Assembly (NCBI GenBank): GCA_965200885.1
Contig: OZ241737.1
Location: 682,001 to 746,000, forward strand
Direction of reading: 5' to 3'
DNA: 64,000 nucleotides
Source: MPNP01 sp026710155
GTDB lineage: Bacteria > Pseudomonadota > Alphaproteobacteria > Rhodobacterales > Rhodobacteraceae
The notes below the pieces were generated by a model. It ran no database searches, was not told where the DNA came from, and worked only from the letters and a program-made list of their open reading frames with translations. Position 1 is the first letter of the stretch. Every line of letters starts with the position of its first letter. Below are positions 16,275 to 25,727 of this stretch, piece after piece. Position numbers and translations under genes: made by a program.

Positions 16275-17552
16275 ATGACTGAAGAACAAACGATCTCGAT
16301 GGGCGAGCTGAAGGCCAAATCACCCTCAACACTACTCTCCATGGCCACTGAGTTGGAAATTGAAAATATTTCCACCATGAGGAAGGGGGATATAATGTTC
16401 CAGATCCTCAAAAACAGGGCTGAGGTGGGATGGAATATTGTAAGTGATGATGGTGTTTTGGAAGTCTTGCAGGACGGGTTTGGTTTTTTGAGATCCCGTG
16501 AGGCAAATTACCTTCCCGGACCAGATGACATATATGTCAGTCCGGATGTAATCAAAAAATTCGGCCTCCGTACAGGTTCCACGGTTACAGGAATATTGAA
16601 GGCCCCAACAGGAGACCAGAATTATTTTACTCTTACCAGGGTAACCAGTCTGGATTATTCCGAACCCGAAACCGCCCGTAATCGGGTCCATTTCGACAAT
16701 CTCACACCACTCTATCCTGATGAACCCCTGAGAATGGAACTGCCTCCTGGAAGTTCGAAGGATCTTTCGGCCAGGGTTATAGATTTGGTTTCTCCGCTTG
16801 GAAAAGGTCAACGTGCCCTGATTGTTGCTCCTCCCAGAACAGGAAAAACGGTTCTTTTGCAAAATATTGCCCACTCCATCGAATTGAATCACCCAGAGGT
16901 TTTCCTGATCGTGTTGCTGGTCGATGAACGGCCTGAAGAGGTGACCGACATGCAGCGAAGTGTCAAGGGAGAGGTGGTTTCCTCAACCTTTGATGAACCT
17001 GCAACCCGCCATGTGGCAGTTTCTGAAATGGTCATCGAGAAGGCCAAGCGTTTGGTCGAAAACAAAAAGGATGTTATCATCCTGCTGGATTCCATTACCC
17101 GCCTGGGTAGGGCTTTTAATGCCGTGGTTCCGTCATCGGGGAAAGTTCTCAGTGGGGGTGTTGATGCCAATGCACTGCAGCGACCCAAGAGATTTTTTGG
17201 TGCCGCCAGAAATATCGAAGAGGGAGGTTCATTGACAATTGTGGCCACGGCCTTGATTGATACGGGAAGCCGCATGGACGAAGTTATTTTTGAAGAATTC
17301 AAGGGAACCGGCAATTCCGAAATAGTCCTTGATAGAAAAGTGGCAGACAAGCGGGTTTATCCATCCATGGACATTCTGAAGTCAGGCACCAGAAAAGAGG
17401 ATCTGCTGGTTGCACCGGATGATTTGCAGAAGACCTTCATGTTGCGCAGAATATTGACCCAGATGGGAACAACAGAAGCGATTGAGTTTTTGATTTCAAA
17501 GTTGAAGGTTACCAAGTCCAATGATGAGTTTTTCATGTCCATGAAATCCTGA
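16275..17552 (+). CDS. rho: Transcription termination factor Rho
   Basis: 425 residues from ATG 16275, preceded by AGGA at 8 bases; earlier in-frame starts at 16251 and 16266 exist. The N-terminal domain (ELKAKSPSTLLSMATELEIE) and cold-shock RNA-binding domain (GFGFLRS) lead into the RecA-like ATPase. The ATPase has Walker A PPRTGKT, the VDERPEEVTDM segment, Walker B IILLDS and the Q/R-loop region VLSGGVDANAL. Length matches the family. It is a hexameric RNA helicase that ends transcription. Confidence 0.97.
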   Translation: MTEEQTISMGELKAKSPSTLLSMATELEIENISTMRKGDIMFQILKNRAEVGWNIVSDDGVLEVLQDGFGFLRSREANYLPGPDDIYVSPDVIKKFGLRTGSTVTGILKAPTGDQNYFTLTRVTSLDYSEPETARNRVHFDNLTPLYPDEPLRMELPPGSSKDLSARVIDLVSPLGKGQRALIVAPPRTGKTVLLQNIAHSIELNHPEVFLIVLLVDERPEEVTDMQRSVKGEVVSSTFDEPATRHVAVSEMVIEKAKRLVENKKDVIILLDSITRLGRAFNAVVPSSGKVLSGGVDANALQRPKRFFGAARNIEEGGSLTIVATALIDTGSRMDEVIFEEFKGTGNSEIVLDRKVADKRVYPSMDILKSGTRKEDLLVAPDDLQKTFMLRRILTQMGTTEAIEFLISKLKVTKSNDEFFMSMKS

Positions 17553-17621
17553 ACGGAAAAATACGTAACGTTTTAAGGAAAGGAGCTAATTCTTTCCACC
17601 TCATGTAAAGGATCAAATAGC

Positions 17622-18938
17622 TTGATCTTCTCCGGTCTTTCAAAAGAAACGATTTTTGCACCTGCTACAGCCAAGGGTAAGTCTGCCGTTGCGATAATAA
17701 GGATTTCAGGTGCTAAAACTACTAAGATATTGATCAATTTAATCGGCAGTATGCCACCCGATAGGGTAATGTCTCCCAGAAGGCTAAACCGTCCGCAAAC
17801 CGGCGAATTACTGGACCAGGCCATGGTGGTGTTTTTCCCCAACGGGAAAAGTTATACCGGGGAAGAAGCTGCAGAATTGCATGTACACGGAGGCAGGGCC
17901 ACCCTCAATGCGGTGGTCAATTGCTTGCTTGAAGAAGGTCTGAGAATGGCTGAACCGGGAGAGTTTACATTGCGGGCATTGCAAAATGGCAAAATGGATC
18001 TGGCCCAGGTCGAGGGATTGGGGGATTTGATAGAGGCAGAGACTGAGGCCCAGAGAAAACAAGCCCACCTTGCTCATGATGGAACTGTTAGCAAGGCCTC
18101 ATCGGGTTGGAAAAAGGAACTGACCTATTGCCTTGCTTTGCTGGAAACGGAAATAGAGTTTTCCGAAGAGGATTTGCCACCAAATGTGAAAAAGCAGGCC
18201 AGGAATGCGATTTTGCAACTTCAGGAAAAGCTGCAAAAAGAGGTTGGCGGCGTGGACATGGCCGTAAGGCTGAGAGAAGGGTTTGAAGTGGCCATAATTG
18301 GTCAACCCAACTCGGGTAAATCCACCCTTCTCAACTATCTGGCAGGCAGGGAAGCAGCCATTACTTCAAACTTTGCCGGTACGACAAGGGATGTATTGGA
18401 GGTTTATATGGATCTGGAAGGATTGCCGGTTTGTTTTCTGGACACTGCCGGAATAAGACATTCCATTGATCCCATCGAGAAAATCGGTATAGAGAGGACA
18501 AAAACCAGGGCTCGAGATGCCGATATGAGAATATTCCTGCTGGAAGAGGATCAGCAAATCTTTCCGGAGATCAAATGTCGGGAAGGAGACCTTGAATTGC
18601 GGGCCAAGGCAGACCTGATAAAGGAGACACAAAGCAGGGGAATTTCTGGATTAACCGGCCAAGGAGTTGACCTGATGCTGCAAGATATCTCCAAGGTATT
18701 GGAGAACCGGATTGCCAATGTGGGAGTGGCAACAAATGCCAGACATCGTGAGGCGATAAACCAGTCTCTGGAGCATTTGGCCAAGGCTTATTCGGAGCTG
18801 GGAAGGAAAATTTGCTTGGATGAAATTGTTGCTGAAGACCTTCGTCAGGCCATAAGGGCACTTGAAACCATTACCGGTACAGTAGATATAGAACAGGTAC
18901 TGGGAGAAATCTTCGCCAACTTCTGTATAGGAAAGTAA
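17622..18938 (+). CDS. mnmE: tRNA uridine-5-carboxymethylaminomethyl modification GTPase
   Basis: 438 residues from TTG 17622 (AAAGGA 10 bases before; no in-frame ATG fits). The N-terminal folate-binding domain starts DTIFA-like (KETIFAPAT). G1 is GQPNSGKST, G3 is DTAGIR, and the C-terminal FCIGK ends with the catalytic Cys. The G4 motif reads AKAD instead of NKxD, a relaxed form. With MnmG it modifies wobble uridine-34 of tRNAs. mnmG follows 7 bases later. Confidence 0.95.
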   Translation: MIFSGLSKETIFAPATAKGKSAVAIIRISGAKTTKILINLIGSMPPDRVMSPRRLNRPQTGELLDQAMVVFFPNGKSYTGEEAAELHVHGGRATLNAVVNCLLEEGLRMAEPGEFTLRALQNGKMDLAQVEGLGDLIEAETEAQRKQAHLAHDGTVSKASSGWKKELTYCLALLETEIEFSEEDLPPNVKKQARNAILQLQEKLQKEVGGVDMAVRLREGFEVAIIGQPNSGKSTLLNYLAGREAAITSNFAGTTRDVLEVYMDLEGLPVCFLDTAGIRHSIDPIEKIGIERTKTRARDADMRIFLLEEDQQIFPEIKCREGDLELRAKADLIKETQSRGISGLTGQGVDLMLQDISKVLENRIANVGVATNARHREAINQSLEHLAKAYSELGRKICLDEIVAEDLRQAIRALETITGTVDIEQVLGEIFANFCIGK

Positions 18939-18945
18939 TTCGGAA

Positions 18946-20817
18946 ATGATACACCACTATGATGTTATTGTGGTTGGCGGTGGTCATGCCGGGTGTGAGG
19001 CAGCAGCAGCTTCTGCCCGTGCTGGAGCCGAAACAGCCTTAATAACACTCAAATTTGATGGCATCGGTCAAATGTCCTGTAATCCAGCCATAGGCGGATT
19101 GGGTAAGGGTCATCTTGTACGCGAAATTGATGCCATGGATGGAGTCATGGGGCAGGTTGCCGACATGGCCGGAATCCAGTTTCGAATGCTCAACCGCCGC
19201 AAAGGGCCTGCAGTGCAAGGACCACGTGCCCAGATGGACCGAGCACTCTATCGAAAGGCAATGCAAAAAACCATTTTCCAAATGGCAAATCTTGCAACCC
19301 TTGAGGGTGAGGTTGTTGATATCAATTATGCCAATGGAAAACTTGAAGGTGTTGTACTTGCCGATGGATCGGTAATGAAAGCCAAGGCGGTCGTTTTGAC
19401 AACAGGTACATTCCTGAGGGGGATAATCAGATTGGGACAAAAAGCCACACCCGCAGGAAGGGTAGGTGATTCCTCGGCAGTCAGACTTGCCAAGAGACTC
19501 GATGATCTTGGCTTTCCCCTTGGACGTTTGAAAACCGGAACACCTCCAAGATTGGACAGTAGGACCATCAATTGGGAGATATTGGAAGAACAACCGGGAG
19601 ATGACAAACCGGAAATGTTCTCTTTCCTGTCCAGCAAACCTCATGCCAGGCAGATTTCCTGTGCGATAACCCACACTAATGACCGGACCCATGACATCAT
19701 TCGTCGTGATCTGGATAAATCAGCCATTTATGGCGGTTATTTCGAAAGCACCGGCCCCCGATATTGTCCTTCAATCGAAGACAAGGTTGTCAGGTTTGCA
19801 GAACGACAAAGCCATCAGATATTCCTTGAACCCGAGGGGTTGAACACCGATCTTGTATACCCCAATGGAATTTCGACTTCCCTGCCCGAAGAAACACAGC
19901 AAGAGTTTGTTAAATCCATAAGAGGTCTGGAACAGGCCAGGATCACCCAGTTTGGCTACGCGATTGAGTATGATTATGTCGATCCGAAATCGCTGTGCTA
20001 TACTCTTGAAACCAGAAACTTGGAGAACCTGTTCCTTGCCGGACAGATCAATGGTACCACCGGTTATGAAGAAGCCGCCGGCCAAGGGCTGGTCGCTGGT
20101 CTCAATGCTGCAAAAAAGGTCTTGGGCAAGGACAATGTGCAGTTCTTGCGATCAGAATCCTATATAGGAGTGATGATTGATGATTTGATTACCCGAGGAG
20201 TTACAGAACCCTATCGAATGTTTACTTCACGGGCCGAATTCAGGTTGTCACTAAGGGCGGATAATGCCGACCAAAGGTTGACACCCAAAGGGATTGAATT
20301 GGGTGTGGTATCAGCAGAGCGAAAGGAAAGGTTTGGAGAAAAACTTCAAATCCTTGAACATTATCGTGAGGTACTGGCCAGGAAATCCCTGTCCCCTTCC
20401 GAAGCCATGGATCATGGAATTGTGATAAGCAAGGATGGCATCAGACGCACGGGACTGGACCTGTTGACCTATCCGGAAGTGAATTTGTCCAGATTGGCGG
20501 AATTCTGGCCAGAACTGAAGGAAATAGATCAGCAAACTACAATTCTTCTGGAAAATGATTCCGTCTATTCCCGTTATCTTGAACGGCAAAATCAGGAAGC
20601 TAAATCCCTGATCGAAGACGAAAGATGCAGGATACCCCATGAAATCGACTACATGTCCATGAAGGGATTATCTGGCGAGTTGCGTTCAAAACTCGATTCA
20701 ATAAGACCGGAAACCCTTGGGCAGGCAGGTAGAATTGAGGGAATGACTCCTTCAGCGCTAGCTTACATTCTGTCAACGGTCAATAGAAAGAAGCCTCCTG
20801 AACACACCAGTATCTAA
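18946..20817 (+). CDS. mnmG: tRNA uridine-5-carboxymethylaminomethyl modification FAD enzyme
   Basis: 623 residues, the full GidA length. The FAD-binding GGGHAGCEAA is at the start. The SCNPAIGGLGKGHL region, GLKTGTPPRL-like RLKTGTPPRLD and the long GidA-associated C-terminal helical domain (VNLSRLAEFW onward) are present. It works with MnmE on tRNA uridine-34. It sits in the canonical mnmE-mnmG-rsmG order. Confidence 0.97.
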   Translation: MIHHYDVIVVGGGHAGCEAAAASARAGAETALITLKFDGIGQMSCNPAIGGLGKGHLVREIDAMDGVMGQVADMAGIQFRMLNRRKGPAVQGPRAQMDRALYRKAMQKTIFQMANLATLEGEVVDINYANGKLEGVVLADGSVMKAKAVVLTTGTFLRGIIRLGQKATPAGRVGDSSAVRLAKRLDDLGFPLGRLKTGTPPRLDSRTINWEILEEQPGDDKPEMFSFLSSKPHARQISCAITHTNDRTHDIIRRDLDKSAIYGGYFESTGPRYCPSIEDKVVRFAERQSHQIFLEPEGLNTDLVYPNGISTSLPEETQQEFVKSIRGLEQARITQFGYAIEYDYVDPKSLCYTLETRNLENLFLAGQINGTTGYEEAAGQGLVAGLNAAKKVLGKDNVQFLRSESYIGVMIDDLITRGVTEPYRMFTSRAEFRLSLRADNADQRLTPKGIELGVVSAERKERFGEKLQILEHYREVLARKSLSPSEAMDHGIVISKDGIRRTGLDLLTYPEVNLSRLAEFWPELKEIDQQTTILLENDSVYSRYLERQNQEAKSLIEDERCRIPHEIDYMSMKGLSGELRSKLDSIRPETLGQAGRIEGMTPSALAYILSTVNRKKPPEHTSI

Positions 20818-20921
20818 TCAAAAACCTGTTCTGGAATGGTCAATATTTCCATCAGTTAGCAATGTCATCCCATATATACAAAACATTCACCCCATTCGGG
20901 GATTACAAGAGGTTTTCTTTG

Positions 20922-21584
20922 ATGGGGCCCGGTATCAGCAGGTTGCCGATAAAGGAAAACCCCAAGGTTTTTTTGAAAAAACATCTCTCACATCGGACTT
21001 TTGAAAAATTGGATGAATTTCAGAATCTATTGCGAAAATGGAATAGAGGCACGCAACTTGTTTCAAAATCGACTTTGGATTTTATGTGGTCAAGACACAT
21101 TCTTGATTCAGCACAATTATTTCCCCTGATTTCCGACCGTGAGGATAATTTTTTTATAGATATCGGCACCGGGGGTGGGTTTCCGGGAATTGTTTTGGCC
21201 TGCATATCTTCGGAATTGGCTCCATGTAATTTCTTTTATCTGGTGGAGTCAAATGCTTTCAAGGCAAGTTTTCTCACTTCTGTTTCAAACAAACTTGGCC
21301 TGAAAACATTTTCATCATATGCAAGGATAGAAAAATTGGAACAACAGTTTAGTGCCAATTTTATTACGGCGAGAGCAGTTGCAAGATTGGATACATTGCT
21401 GGAATGGTCAGAAAGACACCTGAGCAAGAATGGAAAAGCCTTGTTTCTCAAGGGCAAATCGGTTGACAGGGAAATAAAAGAAGCACAAGTCAGATGGCAA
21501 TTTGATTATACCAAATTACCGAGTTGGACATCCAAAGATGGAGTGGTTCTGGTTGTTGAGAATATCAGGAAGAAACAACTTTAG
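20922..21584 (+). CDS. rsmG: 16S rRNA (guanine-527-N7) methyltransferase
   Basis: 220 residues from ATG 20922, favoured because AAGAGG precedes it and the length fits RsmG. An earlier ATG at 20862 would add 20 residues without a ribosome site. LLRKWNRGTQLVSKST is the conserved N-terminal helix and DIGTGGGFPGI is the SAM-binding motif. RsmG methylates G527 of 16S rRNA. In most alphaproteobacteria parA-parB follow, but here a convergent CinA-like gene overlaps the 3' end by 20 bases, so the usual block is cut here. Confidence 0.9.
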   Translation: MGPGISRLPIKENPKVFLKKHLSHRTFEKLDEFQNLLRKWNRGTQLVSKSTLDFMWSRHILDSAQLFPLISDREDNFFIDIGTGGGFPGIVLACISSELAPCNFFYLVESNAFKASFLTSVSNKLGLKTFSSYARIEKLEQQFSANFITARAVARLDTLLEWSERHLSKNGKALFLKGKSVDREIKEAQVRWQFDYTKLPSWTSKDGVVLVVENIRKKQL

Positions 21585-22341
21585 AGTTGGCATTCCAACC
21601 AAGAAAAATATTTTTTATTTCCTCTTCCGTCTTGCTGACACTCTCTTCGTCATGACCTCGAACAACAACATTGGAGCCATAGGTCGTACCATGGGTATTG
21701 TCCTTGAAAAAAGGGTAGGAACCTATGCTGACAGAGGGCCGCTTTTTGGCTATCCTGCCTAGTTCATGTGCAATTTCACCCTCTGGACGATTAATGGTGA
21801 TTGTTCTTGACAACTGTGGCTTGCCCTCAGGCAAGCCGGGAATAACCTCACTTACCATGGCTCGAAATATTTTTGGAACACCCGCCATGACATAAACGTT
21901 CCCAATATTGAATCCGGGAGCACCTGAAACACTGTTATTAATAAGCTTTGCCCCGACAGGTATACGCGCCATACGCAAACGGGCCTCGTTCAATTCAAGA
22001 CTTTGAGCCTTGGCCCGGGCCTCAATCAAGGCCTTGGCCTCGCTGTTGATTTCAAGTCGGGTTGAAAACGCTTCTGCTACAGCTTCTGCTGTCATATCAT
22101 CATGTGTCGGACCAATTCCCCCACTCGTAAACACGAGGTCGAATTTGTTTCTTAATTCATTCAGTGTAGAAGCAATTGTGGGAATAACATCAGGAACAAT
22201 CCTTACTTCGATCAGGTCCACACCTTTTTCACTCAGAGATTTGGCAATAAAGGCAACATTCATGTCCTGTGTCCTGCCGGACAGTACCTCATCACCAATT
22301 ACCAAAAATGCAGCAGAGGGATTTTCTGTATTACTCACCAT
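21565..22341 (-). CDS. CinA N-terminal-type molybdopterin-binding domain protein
   Basis: 258 residues. The MoaB/MogA-like fold is marked by GDEVLSGRTQDMN at the start and TSGGIGPTHDD in the middle, as in the first domain of CinA. The C-terminal nicotinamide-nucleotide amidase domain of full CinA is absent, which is common in stand-alone family members. Its activity (possibly ADP-ribose or NMN pyrophosphatase) is not established here. It overlaps the upstream methylase gene by 7 bases and the convergent rsmG by 20. Confidence 0.85.
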   Translation of the reverse strand: MVSNTENPSAAFLVIGDEVLSGRTQDMNVAFIAKSLSEKGVDLIEVRIVPDVIPTIASTLNELRNKFDLVFTSGGIGPTHDDMTAEAVAEAFSTRLEINSEAKALIEARAKAQSLELNEARLRMARIPVGAKLINNSVSGAPGFNIGNVYVMAGVPKIFRAMVSEVIPGLPEGKPQLSRTITINRPEGEIAHELGRIAKKRPSVSIGSYPFFKDNTHGTTYGSNVVVRGHDEESVSKTEEEIKNIFLGWNANSKVVSS

Positions 22342-23318
22342 AACAATCGTGCCTCATTATCAACAACGGATCCAATAAACCTTCTTGCCAATTCAAAACT
22401 CATTCTCCTTCGGTAAAAACCATCCTTGCGTATACCTTTGAAAGGGGTAAGGAACAAGTCACAGGTTTCATTTCTGAAAGTATTGATTTTACCGTTCAAG
22501 GTTGATACTGCAGCGGGAATGTTCTCAATACCACACTTAATTCTCACAAAATACCTGGAAGAATCCTTGACTGGGTACTGATTAATCTCTTCCACACCAC
22601 AAAACCTGATGGATGGCTCCCTGGTATTATCAAAGGTAACCAATCCCAGTTTTCCAAGGGGATCATTGAAGGTAATTTTACAATCTTTCCATGGTATCGG
22701 CAAATGTGCTTCCAACAAGCCCAGGCTTCCAACAAACCTGTTGTCATAATAGATGCAGGTATCCTGAACATCATCCTTGTCGAATAGGGCAAGACAAACA
22801 GGATTATCTGTATCGTTGAAAATACTCTCGCTATGAAGCAACATGTATCTGGACAGTCGTCTTCTGAACATGTTGCTATGCAGAAAAGAAGCCGGAATCA
22901 ATGCTGCTACATAATCGCAATGTTGAAGGCAAAGACAGAGACAGTGCTTGTAGAGATCATCATATGGGCTATCGGGAAAGGGGAGTTTTAGTCTTGTTGC
23001 CGAGTTTTTGGCCAGCCAGGGTGGATTGGTAATGCAAACGTCATAACCCTTGGGAAAGGAAGCAATCGTATTCCGATGTAACACATCAACGTCTGCAGGA
23101 GCGATATCGAACGAGTCGAAAAAATTACACATGCCAACTGATTGCAAAGATTTTATGATATGATTTGCTCCTGCAAAGGGTTCCAAGATTTTTCTGTTGG
23201 AAAGCCCTATGCTGTTGGCCCAGTCAAGAAACGGAACAAGGGAAAAGGGATTGCCCAAAGTATAATACTGACCTTTGGATCTCTTGGTTAAATCCTTTTC
23301 TACAGCCTTTTCCACCAA
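22335..23318 (-). CDS. SAM-dependent DNA methylase-like protein (NPPW)
   Basis: 327 residues. The motif order is ILEPFAGANHI (motif I, SAM binding) and then CITNPPWLAK (motif IV), the gamma-class N6-adenine pattern. KGQYYTLGNPF at the start resembles type IIG or Eco57I-like N-termini. There is no nuclease domain and the target-recognition part (about 200-327) is short, so it may be a solitary methylase. The start is TTG 23318 or GTG 23315; no clear ribosome site was seen. It overlaps the CinA-like gene. Confidence 0.65.
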   Translation of the reverse strand: MVEKAVEKDLTKRSKGQYYTLGNPFSLVPFLDWANSIGLSNRKILEPFAGANHIIKSLQSVGMCNFFDSFDIAPADVDVLHRNTIASFPKGYDVCITNPPWLAKNSATRLKLPFPDSPYDDLYKHCLCLCLQHCDYVAALIPASFLHSNMFRRRLSRYMLLHSESIFNDTDNPVCLALFDKDDVQDTCIYYDNRFVGSLGLLEAHLPIPWKDCKITFNDPLGKLGLVTFDNTREPSIRFCGVEEINQYPVKDSSRYFVRIKCGIENIPAAVSTLNGKINTFRNETCDLFLTPFKGIRKDGFYRRRMSFELARRFIGSVVDNEARLLW

Positions 23319-23344
23319 CTACCAACTTGATTGAGTTTGTTTTT

Positions 23345-23360
23345 TTGGCTAAATCGCCAA
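23345..23360. promoter_or_regulatory. Inverted repeat in a divergent promoter region
   Basis: TTGGC-N6-GCCAA lies between the divergent methylase-like gene and the SDR gene at 23440. A five-base half-site is short. It may be an operator or chance. Confidence 0.25.
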
Positions 23361-23439
23361 TAAGTATCAAGATAAATAGTTAATTTTTTCTAGTATAGAA
23401 CCAGCAAGCAGGACAGTTAAAATTCAGGAGTAAAAAATA

Positions 23440-24144
23440 ATGAATACATCGAATGTAGCCTTGATCATAGGTGGAGGAAGTGGCATGGGGGCAGATGCTG
23501 CGAGGATTCTCGCCCAATCCGGATTCTGCATCGGAATTTTATCCTCCTCCGGTAAGGGAGAAGTCCTCGCTGAAAAACTGGGAGGTGTTGGAGTAACAGG
23601 AACAAACAAGAACAGTGGCGATATACAGGACCTTGTCGATAAAGCAGTTTCCAAATGGGGACGAATAGATGTCGTTGTAAGTTCAGCCGGACATGGACCC
23701 AAGGGGGATATACTGGAAATCAGTGATGAAAATTGGCATGAGGGCATGGAGTTTTATCTTATGAATGTCATTCGTGTGGCCCGAATAGCAGCACCGATCA
23801 TGGCCGTTCAAGGTGGCGGAACATTTATCAACATATCTACTTTTGCCGTATTCGAGCCAGATCCTCTGTTTCCGACATCAGGTGTATTTCGGGCTGGTTT
23901 GGCAAGTTTCACCAAACTGTTTTCCGACAAATTCGCCAAGGAAAACGTTCGCATGAACAATATTCTTCCAGGCTTTATAGACAGCCTTCTGGAAACCGAG
24001 GACAGGCGAGCACGTATTCCCATGGGAAGGTATGGCAAAACAAGTGAAGTTTCTGCATTGATTAATTTTCTTGCTTCCGAGGAGGCAGCCTACATAACGG
24101 GTCAGAATTTCAGAATTGATGGTGGGTTGACCCGTTCTGTCTAA
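23440..24144 (+). CDS. SDR-family oxidoreductase with atypical active site
   Basis: 234 residues with AGGAG before the ATG. The Rossmann motif is GGGSGMGADAA, VVVSSAGHGP corresponds to NNAG, and a C-terminal GQNFRIDGG matches the family. The usual YxxxK is not found: after the conserved INISTFAVFEP the segment reads TSGVFRAGLASFTK, so the catalytic tyrosine seems absent. Such divergent SDRs exist, and some may be non-reductive. It converges on the GMC gene 37 bases later and may belong to the same catabolic island. Confidence 0.75.
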   Translation: MNTSNVALIIGGGSGMGADAARILAQSGFCIGILSSSGKGEVLAEKLGGVGVTGTNKNSGDIQDLVDKAVSKWGRIDVVVSSAGHGPKGDILEISDENWHEGMEFYLMNVIRVARIAAPIMAVQGGGTFINISTFAVFEPDPLFPTSGVFRAGLASFTKLFSDKFAKENVRMNNILPGFIDSLLETEDRRARIPMGRYGKTSEVSALINFLASEEAAYITGQNFRIDGGLTRSV

Positions 24145-24180
24145 GTGTCCGATCTCTTGCAATCGTTTCAATGCCCAACT

Positions 24181-25707
24181 TCATTTCAAGAGTTTCTCCT
24201 TGATATGGTCGGCTACCCTTAATGCTTGTGCCGCTATGGTTAGTGCCGGGTTCACAGCTGCTGAATTGGGCAAAAAGCTGGCATCCACAACAAACAGGTT
24301 GGAATGATCATGTGCTTGGCACCAAATATTCAAGGGGCAGGATTCGGGGCTGTTGCCAAATCGTACGGTTCCACATTGGTGAGAAGGTACGGTACGGTCG
24401 AATGCCTTTGAAAGAACAATTGGCCAACCAGCCTTGCGCAGGTGATTTTTGAATTTGGAAACCAGCAGTGAATTCGCCTGCCAGTTTGATCTTTGCCAAT
24501 CAAGTATGATGCGATCGTTTCTTATGGTCATCCTGCTTTCAGGATTTGGCAAATCCTCGCTCATCACATACCAGTCAATTGAGCGTTGGGCAATCCATTC
24601 GATCATGGGGTATGGAAGATTGATCTGGCTGTCAAGGATGGGTGCTGTTATCTTGCCCAGAAGTTGAACATTTCCCAGCGGTTCATTGTTGGGACCACCG
24701 GAAAGGTAGTAGTCATTGAAATAAAGTGTTTTTTGGTAAATTGACGGGTTTTTTCGAAATGGATGTAGTGAAAGAACTGCATGGGTGTTGTGGTTCATAA
24801 AATTTCTTCCAACCTGGTCTGACCGATTGGCCAAACCATCAGGATAATGATTACTGGCCGATTGCAATAGAATGGCCGCGGAATTCACGGCTCCAGCAGA
24901 TAATATCACCATCTTGCCGGAGATGCGTTCCATCCGGTTTCCTTTCTGGTATTCAACAGCAGTGATCCGACCACCTCCATCAGATATCAATCGCTTTACC
25001 ATGCATCCTGTCTCCAGACGCACGGAATCATGTTCAAGGGCTTTTGCAATCCCGATGCTTTCGGCATCCTTCTTGCCTGTACCAGTATTGGGATAAGCAT
25101 CCCAACCTGTCTCCCCACCTGCCAGCCACGCCTTGATATCCACACCCAGTGGCAGATGAGCTGGTGAAAGCCCCTGTTTTGCAAGTCGGCTTGCCGCATC
25201 CAAGATGGATGTTTCATGGGGAACAGGCAAATTGCTATACTTGCCGGAATGGAAAGGTTCCGTAGGATCGTCCCCAATGTGACCGCAGACCTCATACATA
25301 TCTTCTGCCATTTGGTACCAGGGTTCGAATTCCTGATAAGTGATTGGCCAAGCCGGGGAAATACCCCCAATATGTTTAATCTCCTCGAAATCCTCGGCTC
25401 TGAAACGGAAGAGAGCAGCGCCATACAGCTTGCTATTTCCCCCAACGAAATAGTAATTTCCGGGATTGAATTCTTTTCCAATTGGTGTGTCCCAGGTTTC
25501 ATCGTTTTGAAAAGCACCTTGCCCGAATATGGCCTTGGCATTGCGGCACAAGTCACTTTCAACGAGATGGTGTCCCCGCTCGAGTATGACTAACCGACGG
25601 CAGGAATCTGCCAGTGATGCAGCCATGGTTGCCCCACCCATCCCTGATCCGATTATTACTATATCTGCTTTTTCGATTATGCCACCTGTAAAATTATATT
25701 GGCCCAC
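24181..25707 (-). CDS. GMC-family FAD-dependent oxidoreductase
   Basis: 508 residues from GTG 25707. The FAD motif is IVIIGSGMGGATMA. The C-terminal catalytic block has SHQCGTVRFG with the conserved His and NPALTIAAQALRVADHI. This is the gluconate 2-dehydrogenase/fructose dehydrogenase-like branch of GMC enzymes, oxidising a sugar or alcohol. No small-subunit or cytochrome gene lies nearby and no signal peptide is seen. It is the last gene of the minus-strand run that starts with the Gfo/Idh gene at 29097. Confidence 0.85.
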   Translation of the reverse strand: MGQYNFTGGIIEKADIVIIGSGMGGATMAASLADSCRRLVILERGHHLVESDLCRNAKAIFGQGAFQNDETWDTPIGKEFNPGNYYFVGGNSKLYGAALFRFRAEDFEEIKHIGGISPAWPITYQEFEPWYQMAEDMYEVCGHIGDDPTEPFHSGKYSNLPVPHETSILDAASRLAKQGLSPAHLPLGVDIKAWLAGGETGWDAYPNTGTGKKDAESIGIAKALEHDSVRLETGCMVKRLISDGGGRITAVEYQKGNRMERISGKMVILSAGAVNSAAILLQSASNHYPDGLANRSDQVGRNFMNHNTHAVLSLHPFRKNPSIYQKTLYFNDYYLSGGPNNEPLGNVQLLGKITAPILDSQINLPYPMIEWIAQRSIDWYVMSEDLPNPESRMTIRNDRIILDWQRSNWQANSLLVSKFKNHLRKAGWPIVLSKAFDRTVPSHQCGTVRFGNSPESCPLNIWCQAHDHSNLFVVDASFLPNSAAVNPALTIAAQALRVADHIKEKLLK

Positions 25708-25727
25708 AAGAAAGTTACTGAGAGAAC

